Source: JAJXXT01 sp963764465
GTDB lineage: Bacteria > Pseudomonadota > Alphaproteobacteria > Acetobacterales > Acetobacteraceae
DNA length: 64,000 bases
NCBI GenBank assembly: GCA_963764465.1
Contig: CAVXSO010000006.1
Span: 682,001-746,000, forward strand
Reading direction: 5' to 3'
How positions within the stretch are numbered: the first letter of the stretch is position 1; each line of letters starts with the position of its first letter. Positions 45,863 through 56,492 of this stretch are shown here, one piece after another. A program made the position numbers and the translations under genes. The notes below the pieces were generated by a model. It saw only the letters and a program-made list of their open reading frames with translations, did no database searches and was not told the DNA's origin.

Positions 45863-45863
45863 A

Positions 45864-46883
45864 ATGACCGTCCGAAGCTGGACGCTGCCGGAACCCGGCG
45901 GCGTCGAGCGCCTCGTCCTGACCGAGGCGCCTCGCCAGCCGCCAGGCCCGCGGCAGGTGCGCATCGCCGTGCGCGCCTGCTCCCTCAACTACCGCGACCT
46001 CTCGGTCGTCCGCGGCGCCTACGGGCGGGGTGGGGTTCGCCCCAACCTCGTCCCCCTCTCGGACGGCGCCGGCGAGGTGCTGGAAACCGGCCCCGGCGTC
46101 ACGCGCTGGCGCGTGGGCGAGCGCGTCGCCGCCATCTTCATGCAGCGCTGGATCGCGGGCGGCATCACGCAGGCCGCCGGCGCCTCCGCCCTCGGCGGCG
46201 CCATCGACGGCATGCTGGCGGAGGAAGTCGTCCTCGACGAGGACGGCCTCGTTGCGATCCCGGACCATCTCTCCTTCGCCGAGGCCGCGTGCCTGCCGTG
46301 TGCGGCCGTCACCGCCTGGCACGCCCTCGTCGAGCATGCGGCGCTCAGGCCCGGCGAGACCGTCCTCGTCCAGGGCTCCGGCGGCGTCTCCATCTTCGCC
46401 CTCCAATTCGCCCGCATGATGGGTGCGCGCGTCATCGCCACCTCCTCGTCCGACGCGAAGCTCGCCCGCCTGCGCTCCATGGGTGCGGAGGCCACGATCA
46501 ACTACCGCAGCACCCCGGAATGGCAGGACGCGGTGGTGAGCGCGACCAACGGTCGTGGCGTGGACACGATCGTGGAGGTCGGCGGCGCCGGCACCCTCGC
46601 CCGCTCCATCCAGGCGGTGCGCGTCGGCGGCTCCATCTCCCTCATCGGCGTGCTCACCGCAGGTGCCACCATCGACCCCACGCCCATCATGCGCCGCTCC
46701 ATCCGCTTGGGCGGCATCTATGTCGGCTCGCGCGCCATGTTCGAGGCGATGAACACCGCCATCGCCGCCAACCACCTCCGCCCGCTCATCGACGCGACCT
46801 ACCCCTTCGCGGAAGCGCCGGAAGCCTACCGCCACCTCATCGCGGCACAGCACATGGGCAAGGTCGTCATAACTATTCCGTAG
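45864..46883 (+). CDS. MDR-family NAD(P)-dependent oxidoreductase (quinone reductase/zinc-free alcohol dehydrogenase type)
   Basis: A 339-residue medium-chain dehydrogenase/reductase. The cofactor loop VLVQGSGGVSIFALQFARMMGARVIATSSSDAKLARLRSMGA binds NAD(P)H. GVDTIVEVGGAGTLARSIQAV is the next conserved block. The N-terminal half carries CSLNYRDLSVVRGAYG, but the Cys, His and Glu ligands of the catalytic zinc are absent, so this is a zinc-independent quinone reductase-like member. Co-transcribed with the NIPSNAP protein; together they may handle a quinone or enone from the nearby catabolic steps (inference). Confidence 0.9.
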   Translation: MTVRSWTLPEPGGVERLVLTEAPRQPPGPRQVRIAVRACSLNYRDLSVVRGAYGRGGVRPNLVPLSDGAGEVLETGPGVTRWRVGERVAAIFMQRWIAGGITQAAGASALGGAIDGMLAEEVVLDEDGLVAIPDHLSFAEAACLPCAAVTAWHALVEHAALRPGETVLVQGSGGVSIFALQFARMMGARVIATSSSDAKLARLRSMGAEATINYRSTPEWQDAVVSATNGRGVDTIVEVGGAGTLARSIQAVRVGGSISLIGVLTAGATIDPTPIMRRSIRLGGIYVGSRAMFEAMNTAIAANHLRPLIDATYPFAEAPEAYRHLIAAQHMGKVVITIP

Positions 46884-46915
46884 CGCCACGGCCGAACCGC
46901 GCTCATGCTCCGAAC

Positions 46916-47641
46916 ATGACCCGGGAACCGTCCACCCCACTGCCCGACCGCCCGCATCGCTTCCTCCTGCAGGCCATCGACGCCGATCTCGGCTGTTCGG
47001 TCCTCGAAGCGCTGCTGCGCACCGACGATCTGGCAGCGTTGGCCGCGACCCTTGGCGACGAAGCGTCAGACGACCCCGAGCTCGAACACTTATACCTGCT
47101 CGATCCCCCGCAATGGGAGGTAATCGCCAATCGTTTCAGTGTCGCCTTCGATCCCGGCGACCGTCCCGTCTGGTTGTCGCGAATGCATTCCATACGCGAC
47201 GTGCCTTATCTCGTGCATACCGGCTTCGAGCTGCTGCTGATGCTCGACGGCCGCAAGCCATTCGCCAAATTCGTTGTCGAGGAGCCGGCAGCTCCTTTTG
47301 ACATGGAATTCCTCGAATGCTTCGAACCTCACGTCCGGTCCGGTACGCTGATCAAGCGCCTGGCTCCGGTCGAACCGCCACTGAAGAAACCGATACGCGC
47401 GCGTGATGGTCGCATCGTCACCGGCTTCCATTTTATCTTCTTCACGCTGCCGGGCGAGGAATGGCGCGCCGACGCAAACCTGCTCCTGGAACGCCAGCTT
47501 CGGCGTGGCGCCTGGAACGAAGCGCTCGAACGGCTTGAGGGCGAACTTCTCGGCTATACCGACGAACAAAACGACTACTGGCAGACACGTCGCCGCGACC
47601 GATCTCCCAGCCCTCAGCCACAAACTCCCGATGGCGGGTAA
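46916..47641 (+). CDS. Unrecognised 241-residue protein
   Basis: An open frame with less extreme GC than its neighbours, and clearly protein-like: LLQAIDADLGCSVLEALLRTDDLAAL, HLYLLDPPQWEVIANRFSVAFDPGDRPVWLSRMHS, FELLLMLDGRKPFAKFVVEEP, GTLIKRLAPVEPP, GFHFIFFTLPGEEWRADANLLLERQL. I cannot name the family. No signal peptide or membrane segment is visible. The ATG at 46916 lies about 33 bp after the MDR stop. A short polar tail (SPSPQPQTPDGG) ends the protein. Confidence 0.65.
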   Translation: MTREPSTPLPDRPHRFLLQAIDADLGCSVLEALLRTDDLAALAATLGDEASDDPELEHLYLLDPPQWEVIANRFSVAFDPGDRPVWLSRMHSIRDVPYLVHTGFELLLMLDGRKPFAKFVVEEPAAPFDMEFLECFEPHVRSGTLIKRLAPVEPPLKKPIRARDGRIVTGFHFIFFTLPGEEWRADANLLLERQLRRGAWNEALERLEGELLGYTDEQNDYWQTRRRDRSPSPQPQTPDGG

Positions 47642-47659
47642 GATCATCGCCGAGCGACG

Positions 47660-47693
47660 AGGTGGATAAAGTACGGAGGTGGATAAAGTACGG
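47660..47693. repeat. Two tandem 17-bp units
   Basis: aggtggataaagtacgg occurs at 47660-47676 and again at 47677-47693. The second copy runs into the hairpin that follows, so the duplication probably arose from the flank of that hairpin. Confidence 0.88.
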
Positions 47694-47713
47694 GGGACCT
47701 CAGGTCCCCCGTA
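47689..47713 (-). terminator. Hairpin at the 3' end of osmC, family member A
   Basis: tacgggggacct (47689-47700), one base, aggtcccccgta (47702-47713). The stem begins 10 bp beyond the osmC stop on the minus strand and is followed on that strand by CTTTATCC, a weak T-containing tract. A closely related hairpin lies at 49482-49506, also behind a minus-strand gene. Confidence 0.6.
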
Positions 47714-47722
47714 GACCCCCTG

Positions 47723-48166
47723 TCACTTGAGCACTCGTCCGTCGGGCGAACGCACCGTCACCGTGAACGGTATTCCCGCCCGCACGCTCTGCGACACCGT
47801 GCAGAAATCCTCGAAGCTCGCCAGCGCCCGGTCGAGATGTCCCAGCGTCTCCGGCGCCGCCCCCATCGTCATCTCCACCTGCATCCCCAGGACCCTGAGC
47901 CGCCCCTTCTCGTTCCGCCCCACCTCGCACACAACGCTCGTCGTCAGCGTCCCCACATCCTCCTTGTACCTGCTGGTCGCGAACACCAGGCTCGCCGACA
48001 GGCAATTCGCCACCGCCGCCGCCAGGAATTGCTGCGGCGAGGGCCCCGCCCCCTCCCCCAGCGGCGCCGGCTCATCCGCCAGCCCCTTCTCGATCCCCGG
48101 CCCGAAATCCACCACGAACCGATACCGTTCCTGTCGCGTAACGGTAACCCGCACCTCTTCGCTCAT
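47723..48166 (-). CDS. OsmC family protein (peroxide/thiol redox)
   Basis: A 147-residue OsmC-fold protein. The two redox Cys are C55 (AVANCLSASL) and C122 (FEDFCTVSQSV), positioned as in OsmC/Ohr peroxidases, which reduce organic or inorganic peroxides with thiols. The segment GPSPQQFLAAAVANCL is the family hallmark. There is no signal peptide. The ATG at 48166 was preferred over an upstream in-frame codon because GAGGTGGG lies just ahead. Substrate class (OsmC versus Ohr) is not decidable; the longer first half favours the OsmC/YhfA side. Confidence 0.9.
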   Translation of the reverse strand: MSEEVRVTVTRQERYRFVVDFGPGIEKGLADEPAPLGEGAGPSPQQFLAAAVANCLSASLVFATSRYKEDVGTLTTSVVCEVGRNEKGRLRVLGMQVEMTMGAAPETLGHLDRALASFEDFCTVSQSVRAGIPFTVTVRSPDGRVLK

Positions 48167-48405
48167 CGCGCCCACCTCATGCTCGCATGACAACCCCGCC
48201 ACGATACCACCGCCGAGGCTCCCGCGCATGAACATGCCTTAAACGAAGACCCGGCCAGGTGTTCCCACCCGGCCGGGCCCAAACTCAGACGCCCCGGTCG
48301 CCACGTTCGTCGAGGATCGCCGGCGCCGGCACGAAGCGCCCACCCGGATCGACACAACCAGGGTCCTCCCGGCTGTGTCGATCGGTCGTGCGGCCACGTG
48401 TCATG

Positions 48406-48435
48406 TGCGGGCGGGGATCTTGCCGCCCGCCCGCA
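48406..48435. terminator. Hairpin behind the PEP-CTERM gene
   Basis: A 10-bp stem (tgcgggcggg / cccgcccgca) with a 10-nt loop starts 15 bp beyond the stop of the PEP-CTERM gene. No T tract follows on either strand. The rest of the gap 48167-48449 shows nothing I can name. Confidence 0.4.
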
Positions 48436-48449
48436 TACGGTGGTCCTGC

Positions 48450-49184
48450 TCAGCGCAGACGGCGGCGTATCGTGCCAAGTGCGAGCAGCCCGCTCCCAAC
48501 CAACATCATGGAGGTCGGCTCAGGCACCGGAACGCCGGTCCCGGCGTTGACGCGTACGTTCACCCGACCAACCTCCGCTCCGTTAGCGTTCGACGCGGTG
48601 AGCGCGATCAGGAACAAATCATTGACCGAAGAGTTATACGAAGGATCGAATACTGTATATGAGAGTGTCTCGGCGTTCTGAAAGCCTTTCTGCGTGGGGG
48701 AGGTACATGAAGACGTGCCAACCGCCGTGGGGTCACTGCAACCTTTGCTGCCCCCCGCAGTGTTTGTCCCATCCGTCCCGGAATTATCGGGTATGATAGA
48801 TGGATCAAATGTTACTGTTGTACCGGCTCCAATATCGTTGATCGACATCGAATACACATAGTCGGACAGATTAGCCGAAAACACCGAGAAGGCGAAACCC
48901 CAGACGGAGCCGGAGTGCCCGGCGCTGTCGCCCAGCGGCACGTCGTACACATTTCCCGTCGGCGTGTAAGTCGCCCCCACATATCGCTCGAGCACCTGCA
49001 GGCCGAGTTCGACGTTCGTTTCGGTATCGACCGTCCAGTGGACATTCGTTCCACTGTTGCCGGTACCATAATAGACCCCGGGAGGAGCAGTCAGACTGCT
49101 GTCGTTCGCTACGGTCGCTGACGCCGGTGCGACCAATGCGAGCAGTCCTGTTGCCGCGAGAATAACGGAAAATGCCTTGTACAT
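48450..49184 (-). CDS. PEP-CTERM sorting-domain surface protein
   Basis: A 244-residue exported protein. N-terminal signal peptide (YKAFSVILAATGLLALVAPASA). The C-terminus is a PEP-CTERM module: VPEPTSMM, a hydrophobic helix LVGSGLLALG, then a basic tail TIRRRLR. Such proteins are cut and released or anchored by exosortase (EpsH-type). The body is Ser/Thr/Gly/Asn-rich with a likely beta structure and two Cys pairs (GCSDP, SCTSP). GC is lower than its neighbours. No exosortase gene lies in the window, so that enzyme must be elsewhere. Biofilm or exopolysaccharide linkage is family inference. Confidence 0.9.
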   Translation of the reverse strand: MYKAFSVILAATGLLALVAPASATVANDSSLTAPPGVYYGTGNSGTNVHWTVDTETNVELGLQVLERYVGATYTPTGNVYDVPLGDSAGHSGSVWGFAFSVFSANLSDYVYSMSINDIGAGTTVTFDPSIIPDNSGTDGTNTAGGSKGCSDPTAVGTSSCTSPTQKGFQNAETLSYTVFDPSYNSSVNDLFLIALTASNANGAEVGRVNVRVNAGTGVPVPEPTSMMLVGSGLLALGTIRRRLR

Positions 49185-49481
49185 CGGTACTTTGTTCCCT
49201 GTGACGGCTGTTGAACGCCAGACAATCTTCGAAAACACGCACCTTCCGGGGCATACGACGCACCCGGGTCTTTCCACACGGCGGCCTTGCGACCTCCAAG
49301 TACCAGGATCATCAGAAATTCTTCGACCGACTGCAACCCTGATCAGCTTGCCAATGGCGACATATGTTGCCCTGTTGCCCCACCGCTCACCCAGCGCGCG
49401 TCATCGGTTTCCCGAAACGCCCGCCGCAATGCTTACAGGCCCGGCGCAACAATTCGTCCGCGACATCGCAGCTTAAACAAG

Positions 49482-49506
49482 TACGGGGGGCCATTGGCCC
49501 CCCGTA
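49482..49506 (-). terminator. Hairpin at the 3' end of coxM, family member B
   Basis: tacggggggcc (49482-49492), three bases, ggccccccgta (49496-49506). It begins 27 bp beyond the coxM stop on the minus strand and is followed by CTTGTTTAA. The flanks also match the 47689 hairpin (AAGTACGGGGG ... CCCCCGTA(g/a)ACCCCC). The rest of 49185-49532 contains the upstream region of the PEP-CTERM gene but no convincing gene. Confidence 0.6.
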
Positions 49507-49532
49507 AACCCCCCGATCCACTCGGGGAATTC

Positions 49533-50327
49533 TCAGCCTGCGGCGGCGACCGCCCGCTTGGCCATCACGCCCACCAGGTGCGCGCGATACTCAGCACTCG
49601 CATGGATGTCGCTGTTCAGCCCGTCCGCCGGCGTCTTCACACCCGCCAGCGCATCGGCGGACCAGTTCTTCCCCAGCGCCTCTTCCATCGCCTTGTGGCG
49701 GAACACGCCGTTCTGCCCGGCCCCCGTTACCGCCACGCGCACGCCCTTCGGCCCCTTCGCCACGAACACACCGACCATCGCATAGCGCGAGGCCGGGTTG
49801 ACGAACTTCATGTACGCAGCCTTCGCCGGCGCCGGGAACACGACGGACGTGATCACCTCGTCCTGCGCCAGCGCCGTCGCGAACATGCCCTGGAAATAAT
49901 CGTCCGCCTCGATCCGCCGCTTGTTGGTGACGATCGTCCCCCCGAGCGCCAGCACGGCGGAGGGATAGCACGCGGAAGGATCGTTGTTCGCGAGACTGCC
50001 CCCGATCGTGCCGCGGTGGCGCACCGCCTCGTCGCCGATATTGGCCGCGAGCTTCGCCAGCGCCGGGATCGCCCGCTTCACGTCGGCGGAGTTCGCCACC
50101 GCCGCGTGCGTCGTCATCGCCCCGATCTCGACCGTCTCGCCCGAAACCTTGATCCCGGAGAGCCCCAGCCCCGCCAGGTCCACCACCTTGGAGGGCTTGT
50201 TCAGCCGCTGCTTCAGCACCGGGATGAACGTCATGCCCCCGGCCAGCGCCTTCGCCTCGCCGTCCCCGGCAAGGATCGACGCCGCCTCCGCCAGGGCCTT
50301 CGGCTTCACATACTGGAAATCGTACAT
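49533..50327 (-). CDS. coxM: Carbon-monoxide-dehydrogenase-type FAD subunit
   Basis: A 264-residue FAD-binding subunit of the molybdenum hydroxylase family. The FAD motifs AGGMTFIPVLKQRL (the AGGxSLxP type) and TIGGSLANNDPSACYPS (TIGG loop) are intact, and the C-terminal CO_deh_flav domain follows. In CO dehydrogenase it passes electrons from the 2Fe-2S subunit onward. Third gene of the S-L-M operon, 12 bp from coxL. A hairpin terminator follows. True CO oxidation is not proven; see coxL. Confidence 0.9.
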   Translation of the reverse strand: MYDFQYVKPKALAEAASILAGDGEAKALAGGMTFIPVLKQRLNKPSKVVDLAGLGLSGIKVSGETVEIGAMTTHAAVANSADVKRAIPALAKLAANIGDEAVRHRGTIGGSLANNDPSACYPSAVLALGGTIVTNKRRIEADDYFQGMFATALAQDEVITSVVFPAPAKAAYMKFVNPASRYAMVGVFVAKGPKGVRVAVTGAGQNGVFRHKAMEEALGKNWSADALAGVKTPADGLNSDIHASAEYRAHLVGVMAKRAVAAAG

Positions 50328-50339
50328 CGTGCTCTCCCG

Positions 50340-52718
<2,379 letters not shown>

Positions 52719-52814
52719 GAGGTCTGGCCTCCCTTGGCTCGTTCCTCTGGGTGCGACGGAGATACGCGCACCCGCCTTATCGCGTCTCGGTAGCCTCGCC
52801 GTTTGTTCCCCGGC

Positions 52815-53306
52815 TTATTCCGCCGCCATCTTCTTGCCGTGCATCAGCGGCCACGCGGCGGCGATCGCCTTCACGATGTTGTGGTAGCCCGTGCAGCGGC
52901 ACAGGTTGCCCTCGAGCCCATGGCGGATCTGCGCTTCCGAAAGCCCCTCGGGGTGCGAGTTCACCAGGTCGATGGCACTCATCACCATGCCCGGCGTGCA
53001 GAACCCGCACTGCAGCGCATGGTGCTCGCGGAACATCTCCTGCATCGGGTGCAGCGTGCCGTCCGGCTTCGCCAGCCCCTCGATCGTCGTCACCTGCGCG
53101 CCATCCGCCTGCAGCGCCAGCATCGTGCAAGACTTCACGGAGGTGCCGTTCACATGCACCACGCACGCGCCGCACTGGCTGGTGTCGCAGCCGACATGCG
53201 TGCCGGTCAGCCCCAGCTTCTCGCGCAGCAACTCCACCAGGAGGGTCCGGCCCTCAACCTCGACCGTGTGGCTCTTGCCATTCACCGACAGCGTGACCTG
53301 CGGCAT
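52815..53306 (-). CDS. coxS: Molybdenum hydroxylase 2Fe-2S subunit
   Basis: A 163-residue ferredoxin-like subunit with two 2Fe-2S clusters. The first uses C40, C45, C48 and C60 (GCDTSQCGAC ... SC), the second C100, C103, C136 and C138 (CGFC ... CRC). The N-terminal half is the plant-type ferredoxin fold and the C-terminal half the four-helix bundle, as in CoxS and IorA-like proteins. A GGGAGGG ribosome site precedes the ATG at 53306. First gene of the operon; 96 bp separate it from coxL. The ~300-base gap upstream contains only a GC-rich hairpin and no gene. Confidence 0.93.
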   Translation of the reverse strand: MPQVTLSVNGKSHTVEVEGRTLLVELLREKLGLTGTHVGCDTSQCGACVVHVNGTSVKSCTMLALQADGAQVTTIEGLAKPDGTLHPMQEMFREHHALQCGFCTPGMVMSAIDLVNSHPEGLSEAQIRHGLEGNLCRCTGYHNIVKAIAAAWPLMHGKKMAAE

Positions 53307-53506
53307 GAAATCCCTCCCCTGCGGTTCGACCCGCCAGCGCAGCGCGCCGGCGGCAACAACGAGCGCGGAATGTCGCCGCTGCCCCCGCCCCGGTCAAGCA
53401 CCGCCCCCTGAAAAGATCGAGCGTTGTTTCCCAATAAACATATCGCGCCACGCCGGCCGGCTCAAAGCCCGCTCGCGGACGCGCTCCGCTGTCAGCCGCT
53501 CGCGCC

Positions 53507-53532
53507 GGCGAGCCGGCCACCGGCCGCTCGCC
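53507..53532. terminator. GC-rich hairpin behind the DppF-type gene
   Basis: ggcgag, then cggcc, three bases, ggccg and ctcgcc form a stem with one bulged base. It lies in the gap between the dipeptide importer operon and coxS and could end the importer transcript. No T tract follows, so the call is tentative. Confidence 0.3.
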
Positions 53533-53602
53533 AGCACCGGGGCGCGGCAAGCCAAGCCAGCCTCTGTCCAGGAGCGGACGGGCCGCCGCCGGAGCAGCCT
53601 GC

Positions 53603-54586
53603 TCAAGCCGCCGCCGGCACCTCGTCGAGATGGCACGCGGAACTCTGCCCTTTCGCCCGCTCGCGCAGCTCCGGCTCCTCCATCCGGCACCGGTCGAACG
53701 CGAACGGGCAGCGCGTATGGAACCGGCAGCCCGAGGGCGGATTGATCGGGCTCGGCACGTCGCCCTTCAGGATGATCCGCTGCCGCTTCACCGCGGGATC
53801 GGGCACCGGCACCGCGGACAGCAATGCGCGCGTGTACGGGTGATGCGGCGCCGCGAACAATGTCCGCCGGTCCGCCATCTCCACGATCTTGCCGAGATAC
53901 ATCACCGCCACGCGATGCGTCAGGTGCTCGACGATCGCGAGGTCGTGGCTGATGAACATCAGCGCCAGCCCCAGCTCGTCCTGCAGGTCGGCGAGCAGGT
54001 TCACGATCTGCGCCTTCACCGAGACGTCGAGCGCCGAGACCGCCTCGTCGCAGATGATGATGTCCGCCCCAGGCGCCAGCGCCCGCGCGATCCCGATGCG
54101 CTGCCGCTGCCCGCCGGAAAACTCGTGTGGCAGCCGCTTCATCGCATCCCGCGGCAGCTGCACCTTGTCCATCAGCCCCGCCACCCGCTCCCACAGCTCC
54201 GAGCCCGAGGCGAGCCCGAAATTCACGATCGGCTCGGCAATGATCTCGCCCACCGAAAGCCGCGGGTTGAGGCTGGAGAACGGGTCCTGGAACACCACCT
54301 GCATCCGCCGGCGCAACGGCCGCAGCTTGCTCGCGTGCAGGTTGTCGATCCGCTCGCCCCCAAGCCACACCTCCCCGTCCGTCGGGTCCAGCAGCCGCAG
54401 CACCGTCCGCCCCACGGTGGACTTGCCGCAGCCGCTCTCGCCCACCACGGAAAGCGTCTCGCCGCGGTCGATATGGAACGTCACGCCATCCACCGCGTGC
54501 ACCACTCCGCGCCGGCCGCCGAACAGCCCGCCCCTGAGCGGGAAATGCTTCACCAGCGCGTTGACCTCGAGCAGGTGCGCGCTCAT
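53603..54586 (-). CDS. Dipeptide/oligopeptide ABC importer ATPase, DppF type
   Basis: A 327-residue ATPase, last gene of a complete five-gene importer. Walker A GESGCGKST (about residue 47), signature FSGGQRQRIGIARAL, Walker B IIICDEAVSALD and switch FISHDLAIV are intact. Note the DEAVSALD form, where Ala replaces the usual Pro of DEP; this is common in DppF. The C-terminal SPINPPSGCRFHTRC and CRMEEPELRERAKG are the oligopeptide-family extension. ATG at 54586 overlaps the DppD-type stop. Confidence 0.93.
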   Translation of the reverse strand: MSAHLLEVNALVKHFPLRGGLFGGRRGVVHAVDGVTFHIDRGETLSVVGESGCGKSTVGRTVLRLLDPTDGEVWLGGERIDNLHASKLRPLRRRMQVVFQDPFSSLNPRLSVGEIIAEPIVNFGLASGSELWERVAGLMDKVQLPRDAMKRLPHEFSGGQRQRIGIARALAPGADIIICDEAVSALDVSVKAQIVNLLADLQDELGLALMFISHDLAIVEHLTHRVAVMYLGKIVEMADRRTLFAAPHHPYTRALLSAVPVPDPAVKRQRIILKGDVPSPINPPSGCRFHTRCPFAFDRCRMEEPELRERAKGQSSACHLDEVPAAA

Positions 54587-55593
54587 GCCGCCGCCCTCTC
54601 CGCCGCGAGCAGATGGCACGCAACGAGATGCCCATCGCCGGCCGACGTCGCGGACGGCGTCACCTGCCGGCACACCTCCATCACGTACGCGCACCGCCCG
54701 GCGAAGGCGCAGCCCACGATCGGCGTGCGCAGGCTCGGCACCTGCCCCGGAATCTCCGTGAGCCGGCCGCGTCCCCCCTCGGTCAGCGACGAGCCCAGCT
54801 TCGGCACCGCCGCCAGCAGCCCCTGCGTGTAGGGATGCCTCGGGTTGGCGAACAACGCGGCCGCCGACGCCTCCTCCACCTTGCGCCCCGCGTACATCAC
54901 CACGACCCGCTCGGCCGTCTCCGCCACCACGCCGAGATCATGCGTGATCAGCATGATCGCCGCCCCCACCCGCCGCTTGAGGTCGAGCATCAGGTCGAGG
55001 ATCTGCGCCTGGATCGTGACATCCAGCGCCGTCGTCGGCTCGTCGGCGATCAGCAGCTTCGGGTTGCAGGCCAGCGCCATCGCGATCATCACCCGCTGGC
55101 GCATGCCGCCGGAAAGCTGGTGCGGATACTCGCGCACCCGCCGCTCCGGTGCCGGAATCCCCACCAGCGACAGCAGCTCGACGACACGCGCCGCCGCCGC
55201 CGCCCCGTCCAGCCCCTCGTGCAGCTTCAGCGTCTCGCCGATCTGCCGCCCCACGTTCAGCACCGGGTTCAGGCTCGTCATCGGCTCCTGGAAGATCATC
55301 GCGATGTCCTTGCCGCGCAGCGCCTGCATCTCGGCCTCGGACATCGCGAGCAGTTCGCGCCCCTGGAACTTGATGGAGCCCGCGATCTTGCCCGGCGGCT
55401 CCGGCACCAGGCGCAGGATGGACATCGACGTCACCGACTTGCCGCAGCCGCTCTCGCCCACGATCGCCACCGTCTCCCCGGCCTTGATCGAGAACGACAA
55501 CCCCTGCACGGCGCGCACCACGCCGTCCTCGGTCGCGAAATGCGTCTGGAGGTTCGTCACCTCCAGCAGGTCTTCCCCGCCCGGCATGGTCAC
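54583..55593 (-). CDS. Dipeptide/oligopeptide ABC importer ATPase, DppD type
   Basis: A 336-residue ATPase, partner of the DppF-type subunit. Walker A GESGCGKSV, Q-loop IFQEPMTSLNPVLNVGRQ, signature LSGGMRQRVMIAMALAC, Walker B LLIADEPTTALD and switch LITHDLGVVAE are intact. The C-terminus ends in the Cys-containing GCAFAGRCAYVMEVC block. The start is GTG at 55593 in a GTGA overlap with the permease; an ATG six bases later is an alternative. Unlike its counterpart at 35422-36433, this copy is unbroken. Confidence 0.93.
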   Translation of the reverse strand: MTMPGGEDLLEVTNLQTHFATEDGVVRAVQGLSFSIKAGETVAIVGESGCGKSVTSMSILRLVPEPPGKIAGSIKFQGRELLAMSEAEMQALRGKDIAMIFQEPMTSLNPVLNVGRQIGETLKLHEGLDGAAAAARVVELLSLVGIPAPERRVREYPHQLSGGMRQRVMIAMALACNPKLLIADEPTTALDVTIQAQILDLMLDLKRRVGAAIMLITHDLGVVAETAERVVVMYAGRKVEEASAAALFANPRHPYTQGLLAAVPKLGSSLTEGGRGRLTEIPGQVPSLRTPIVGCAFAGRCAYVMEVCRQVTPSATSAGDGHLVACHLLAAERAAA

Positions 55594-56492
55594 AGCCGCT
55601 TCGCGAGCCGGGGGTCGAGCGCGTCGCGCAACCCGTCACCCAGCAGGTTCACCGCCAGCACCGTGATCGAAAGGAACACCGCCGGGAACAGCACGATGTA
55701 CGGCTTGATCTGCCACAGCGCCCGCCCCTCGGCCATGATGTTCCCCCAGGAGGGGATGGTCGGCGGCGTTCCCGCGCCGATGAAGGACAGGATCGCCTCG
55801 ATCACCATCGCGGAAGCGCAGATATACGTCGCCTGCACCGTCATCGCCGCCATCGTGTTCGGAACGATGTGCTTCACCAGGATCTTCGGCAGCCTGGTGC
55901 CCGAGGCGATCGCCGCCTCCACGAAGGGCTGCTCGCGCAGCGTCAGCACCACGCCGCGCACCAGGCGCGCCACCTGCGGCACCTGCGGCACGGTGATCGC
56001 GATCACGACATTGTAGACGGAGCCCCTGGTCAGCGCCATCAGCGCGATCGCCAGCAGGATGCCGGGGATCGACATCAGCCCGTCCATGATCCGCATCAGC
56101 ACCATGTCGAGCCAGCGCACGAAGCCGGAAACCACCCCGATCGTCATGCCGATCAGCGAGGCCAGGATCGCCACGCTGAACCCGACGCCAAGCGAGACCC
56201 GCGCGCCGTACATCACGCGCGAATAGATGTCGCGCCCCAGCATGTCGGTGCCGAACCAGTAATCCGCCTGCGGGTCGCGCAGCCGGTGGATCGGCGAGAT
56301 CGCCTGCGGGTCCGTCGTGCCCAGCCACGGCGCGAAGATCGCGATGAACACCATGATGCCGAGCAGCAGCCCGCCCGCCACGATCGTGGGATTGCGCACG
56401 GCGAAGCCCATCACGCGCCCGCGCTCGCGCCGCGGCGGCAGGACTTCCGGCAGTTCGGGCGCGGCGGGAACGCCGCCGAGTGCGATGCTCAA
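55590..56492 (-). CDS. Dipeptide/oligopeptide ABC importer permease, DppC type
   Basis: A 300-residue permease with about six helices. FGTDMLGRDIYSRVMYGARVSLGVGFSVAILASLIGMTIGVVSGF is the family-defining block, and EQPFVEAAIASGTRLPKILVKHIVPNTM is the coupling loop. The start is TTG at 56492, overlapping the DppB-type stop as TTGA, consistent with the other overlaps in this operon; an internal ATG at about residue 28 would remove the cytoplasmic N-terminus. Confidence 0.92.
   Translation of the reverse strand: MSIALGGVPAAPELPEVLPPRRERGRVMGFAVRNPTIVAGGLLLGIMVFIAIFAPWLGTTDPQAISPIHRLRDPQADYWFGTDMLGRDIYSRVMYGARVSLGVGFSVAILASLIGMTIGVVSGFVRWLDMVLMRIMDGLMSIPGILLAIALMALTRGSVYNVVIAITVPQVPQVARLVRGVVLTLREQPFVEAAIASGTRLPKILVKHIVPNTMAAMTVQATYICASAMVIEAILSFIGAGTPPTIPSWGNIMAEGRALWQIKPYIVLFPAVFLSITVLAVNLLGDGLRDALDPRLAKRL

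Noticed and set aside
53307..53602. Small minus-strand frame upstream of coxS
   Set aside because: Its translation is Arg/Pro/Gly-rich and overlaps the hairpin region; no start site of quality.
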